A stretch of DNA of 64,000 nucleotides, taken from positions 62,001 to 126,000 of the forward strand of contig JAUJYZ010000303.1 of the NCBI GenBank assembly GCA_033675265.1. The letters are read 5' to 3'. Made by a program: the position numbers and the translations under genes. Origin of the DNA: Actinostola sp. cb2023. Its lineage: Eukaryota; Cnidaria; Anthozoa; Actiniaria; Actinostolidae. This document shows positions 61,027-64,000 of the stretch, in pieces (the first letter of the stretch is position 1; every line of letters starts with the position of its first letter). The notes beneath the pieces were generated by a model. The model saw only the letters and a program-made list of their open reading frames with translations. It did not search any database and was not told where the DNA came from.

Positions 61027-61346
61027 ACAGGAAGCCCAAGCTGTGGTTTTGTGGAGAATATCGTAAAAATATGTTTTCCTGTAAATACTGTAATAAAAGA
61101 CTTGAAACTGTGGTAGTGTCTTGTGGTCTTTATTTACTATACCTGTACAAATTTCCAGCGAATTTCAGCATTTTTTACAGGGCGAGGAGAGACATTAAAA
61201 AAAGCTGAAATTCGCTGGAAATTTGTACAGGTATAGTAAATAAAGACCACAAGACACTACCACAGTTTCAAGTCTTTTATTACAGTATTTACAGGAAAAC
61301 ATATTTTTACGATATTCTCCACAAAACCACAGCTTGGGCTTCCTGT
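61027..61346. mobile_element. Near-perfect palindrome with ~145-bp arms
   Basis: ACAGGAAGCCCAAGCTGTGG on the left mirrored by CCACAGCTTGGGCTTCCTGT on the right; the loop (about 61170-61203) contains ACAGGGCGAGGAGAGACATT. Arms look identical over most of their length, so the element or duplication is recent. Confidence 0.88.
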
Positions 61347-63024
61347 GATTACTCTAAAACTGTATGATTTTTCTACGAAACTTCAAATGCATGATAATTG
61401 AAGCTTCTCTTTGCTGTCGTCCTTGCATACTTAGTATATACTTTAATAACTTATTGATTGATGAACTGCCGATGCAGCGAAAAGTGTGTCCTCTACAGTG
61501 TGACTCGACTCTATACTGAAAGTAGCTTTACTTCTGATTGCCTTCTGGTTTAGAAGAGAAGGGAGTGGTCTCACTTAGAACTCTTGTAGGCTGTTATACA
61601 TCCTGCGGAAGCAGTCACCTCTTATGTACTCACCGAATTGACATAAGAGGTGGCTGCTTTTGCAGGGTAGCTGTTATATAGGGAGCATTGCAAAATCAGC
61701 TGAAATCGAACGAAAGGTCTATATGTACCTTCTTGGACAAACGTACTGACTTTTGAAGGAGTTTTTTGACAATAAATTTGGCTTTCTAGTGTTAAAATAT
61801 TGTATATATTACAGAAGGCAAATGCTTATGGCCTACAATCCTTGCCAAAATGTGTTGGCACGGTGTGCTGTTATGGCATTCATTAGCTTATTGCTAGTAT
61901 TATTATTTCTCCTAACTGATCACCCCTCCCCCATGTTCAATGTTGTGTTCTCCTTTGCTGGAACCTTGGTGCGACTTGCCACTTACATGTCACTATAGCT
62001 ACCCAGTTTATCAACATTGAATAGGGGGGTAGGAGAAGTATGTACTAGTTAATAAATAATTGGCTGTGCTCATTTAAATGTCATCGTGCCAACAATAATG
62101 GCAGCGATTGTACACCTCTTTTCAGCGATAGTACAATAGTAATAGTAATAGTTACAAAACTATTTTAAGCTTCTAAGCTATTTAGTGATAATCTTCAGTC
62201 TAATATACTAAATTATAGTTAACCAGTGCCAAAAGACTAAACCTTTTATCAAATTGGCATTCTGTTGTCATAGCAACATGTAACCATCGTAACCATGGTA
62301 ACACTCTGTTTCCACGGTCAGTATTAATGTGCTACCATAGTAACCATTTACAGTACATTTAACAGTCTTGATAGAAGTTGGTATTAAATCTGAGAGATTC
62401 AGACATGTACATGTGTCAGAGATATTTGCTTGGGCACAATATAGTGAAGTACTTGATCAGACTTTATAAAAATGTCCCCAGAGATATTTGCTTGGGCACA
62501 ACATAGTAAAGTGCTTCATCAGACTTTATGGGCAAAATATAGTAAAGTGTTTCATCAGACTTTATATAATGGTCCCATACTTGGTAACGTTCCGTTTACA
62601 GGAGTGCCCTTAGGGTATGGAAAGGGACATGATGGGGGTGGTACCTTTTTGGCCTCGCCAAAGGGACCTCTTTTCTCTGGGTACCCAAGGAATAAGGTTC
62701 TAAAAGTTTTGGTTATAATCCACTTCCAACTACAATATGTAGTTATTGACTGTATATGTGAAAGACGTTGCTTGCAGTACATGCTGTGTGTAGATCCTAA
62801 TAGACTATTTATTAAGTATGACAAAAGAGTTCAAATGCTTATCATTGATTTTTGATTGCGATAATTAATGAAAAATACAAAGTTTATGATATACACCATT
62901 ATGCTAGACCTTAATTTATTATGAAGCTTTAAACGATTGAAATATCTATAAAATACTCGATATCAACTGATAGTTAGCAAATGATGAAGCCTTGTTACAA
63001 CCGAGACCGCTCGTGTGAACTCCA

Positions 63025-63843
63025 CGGGTATGTGCCGCGCGTTAGGGTGTAGTACTCCTATTCAAGCTACACGGTTATGTGCCGCGCGTTAGGGTGTAGT
63101 ACTCTCCTATACAAGCTACACGGGTATGTGCCGCGCGTTAGGGTGTAGTACTCTCCTATACAAGCTACACGGCCCGCGCGTTAGGGTGTAGTACTCTCCT
63201 ATACAAGCTACACGGGTATGTGCCGCGCGTTAGGGTGTAGTACTCTCCTATACAAGCTACACGGTTATGTGCCGCGCGTTAGGGTGTAGTACTCTCCTAT
63301 ACAAGCTACACGGGTATGTGCCGCGCGTTAGGGTGTAGTACTCTCCTATACAAGCTACACGGGTATGTGCCGCGCGTTAGGGTGTAGTACTCTCCTATAC
63401 AAGCTACACGGGTATGTGCCGCGCGTTAGGGTGTAGTACTCTCCTATACAAGCTACACGGGTATGTGCCGTGCGTCAGGGTGTAGTAATCTCCTATACAA
63501 GCTACACGGGTATGTGCCGCGCGTTAGGGTGTAGTAATCTCCTATTCAAGCTACACGGGTATGTGCCGTGCGTCAGGGTGTAGTACTCTCCTATACAAGC
63601 TACACGGGTATGTGAGCGCGTTACGGTGTAGTACTCTCCTATTCAACCTACACGGCCCGCGCGTTAGGGTGTAGTACTCCTATTCAAGCTACACGGGTAT
63701 GTGCCGCGCGTTAGGGTGTAGTACTCCTATATATTATATATAAAGCTACACGGGTATGTGCCGCGCGTTAGAGTGTAGTACTCCCATATATTATATAAGC
63801 TACACGGGTATGTGCCGCGCGTTAGAGTGTAGTACTCCCATAT
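63025..63843. repeat. ~49-bp minisatellite
   Basis: About sixteen units of AAGCTACACGGGTATGTGCC + GCGCGTTAGGGTGTAGTACT + CTCCTATAC. CGCG-rich and very homogeneous in the middle; two units lack the GGTATGTG part; the last units gain ATATTATATA. Confidence 0.95.
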
Positions 63844-64000
63844 AGAGTCGTTTTCGTATGAGTGGGAAACCTACGGCACGGAGTTACGGTACGGAATCGA
63901 ACACATTGTATTCAACCAATTACAGCGCGCGAAATCATTTCTCAACCAATCAGAATGATTGGATACCGCACGATGATGGCGCAATACGGTCACGGTACGA
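63844..64000 (+). mobile_element. MITE family M1 copy 5, cut by window end
   Basis: AGAGTCGTTTTCGTATGAGTG, then CCTACGGCACGGAGTTACGG and CAACCAATTACAGCGCGCG. The right end is beyond 64000. Confidence 0.8.

Larger units (their letters stand above)
60212..63024. other. Intergenic interval after PHTF
   Basis: Holds the PHTF 3' UTR, the tandem array 60490-60775, the long palindrome 61027-61346 and a small hairpin at 61595-61670. From 61700 to 63000 no exon or known repeat is convincing. Confidence 0.5.

Overview
The window is animal nuclear DNA: introns with GT-AG (and one GC-AG) borders, small exons in a sea of short non-autonomous transposons, hairpin repeats, microsatellites and minisatellites, and moderately AT-rich base composition. 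The gene families (IRS with PH+PTB, PHTF, HS1BP3, UQCC2, mitochondrial L1) are metazoan. The repeat landscape (many palindromic MITEs, nested TIR elements) suggests a marine invertebrate, most likely an anthozoan cnidarian; that taxonomic guess is inference, not shown by any single marker.

Layout. 107-313 (+): last exon of an SLC22-type transporter. 443-1445: tRNA-like SINE pieces and a hAT-like MITE. 1886-6429 (+): mitochondrial ribosomal protein L1, seven exons, complete. 6430-9600: repeats only (nested MITEs, foldbacks) plus one orphan exon-like block. 9606-13503 (-): HS1BP3-like PX-domain protein, six exons, complete. 13852-15656 (+): UQCC2-like complex III assembly factor, four exons, head to head with HS1BP3 across a ~350 bp shared promoter interval. 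17683-27945 (-): insulin receptor substrate (IRS) homologue, nine exons, with an expanded array of YMNF docking motifs. 30449-36342 (-): large unrecognised coiled-coil protein, five exons, with 11-residue repeats. 36999-39344: a 2.3 kb imperfect palindrome with T/A-rich repetitive arms and two mirror copies of the same 65-nt first-exon-like block. 39487-42890: exon-like fragments not assembled into a sound gene. 44182-60211 (+): PHTF family membrane protein, twenty exons found, N-terminal exon missing. 60212-64000: hairpins, a ~45 bp and a ~50 bp tandem array, and the start of a MITE cut by the window edge.

The genes are ordinary single-copy animal genes, not an operon; two are mitochondrial (MRPL1, UQCC2), and UQCC2/HS1BP3 may be co-regulated by position. 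The most unusual content is (i) the palindromic foldback-like unit carrying duplicated exon sequence, (ii) the IRS tail in which a 66 bp minisatellite multiplies Grb2-type tyrosine motifs, (iii) a ~100 bp hairpin MITE family with about fifteen copies, including a five-copy tandem array, and (iv) several nested TIR insertions with readable target-site duplications. UQCC2 exon 1 and the 39.7 kb fragment both look broken by one base at homopolymers, so single-base assembly errors are possible.
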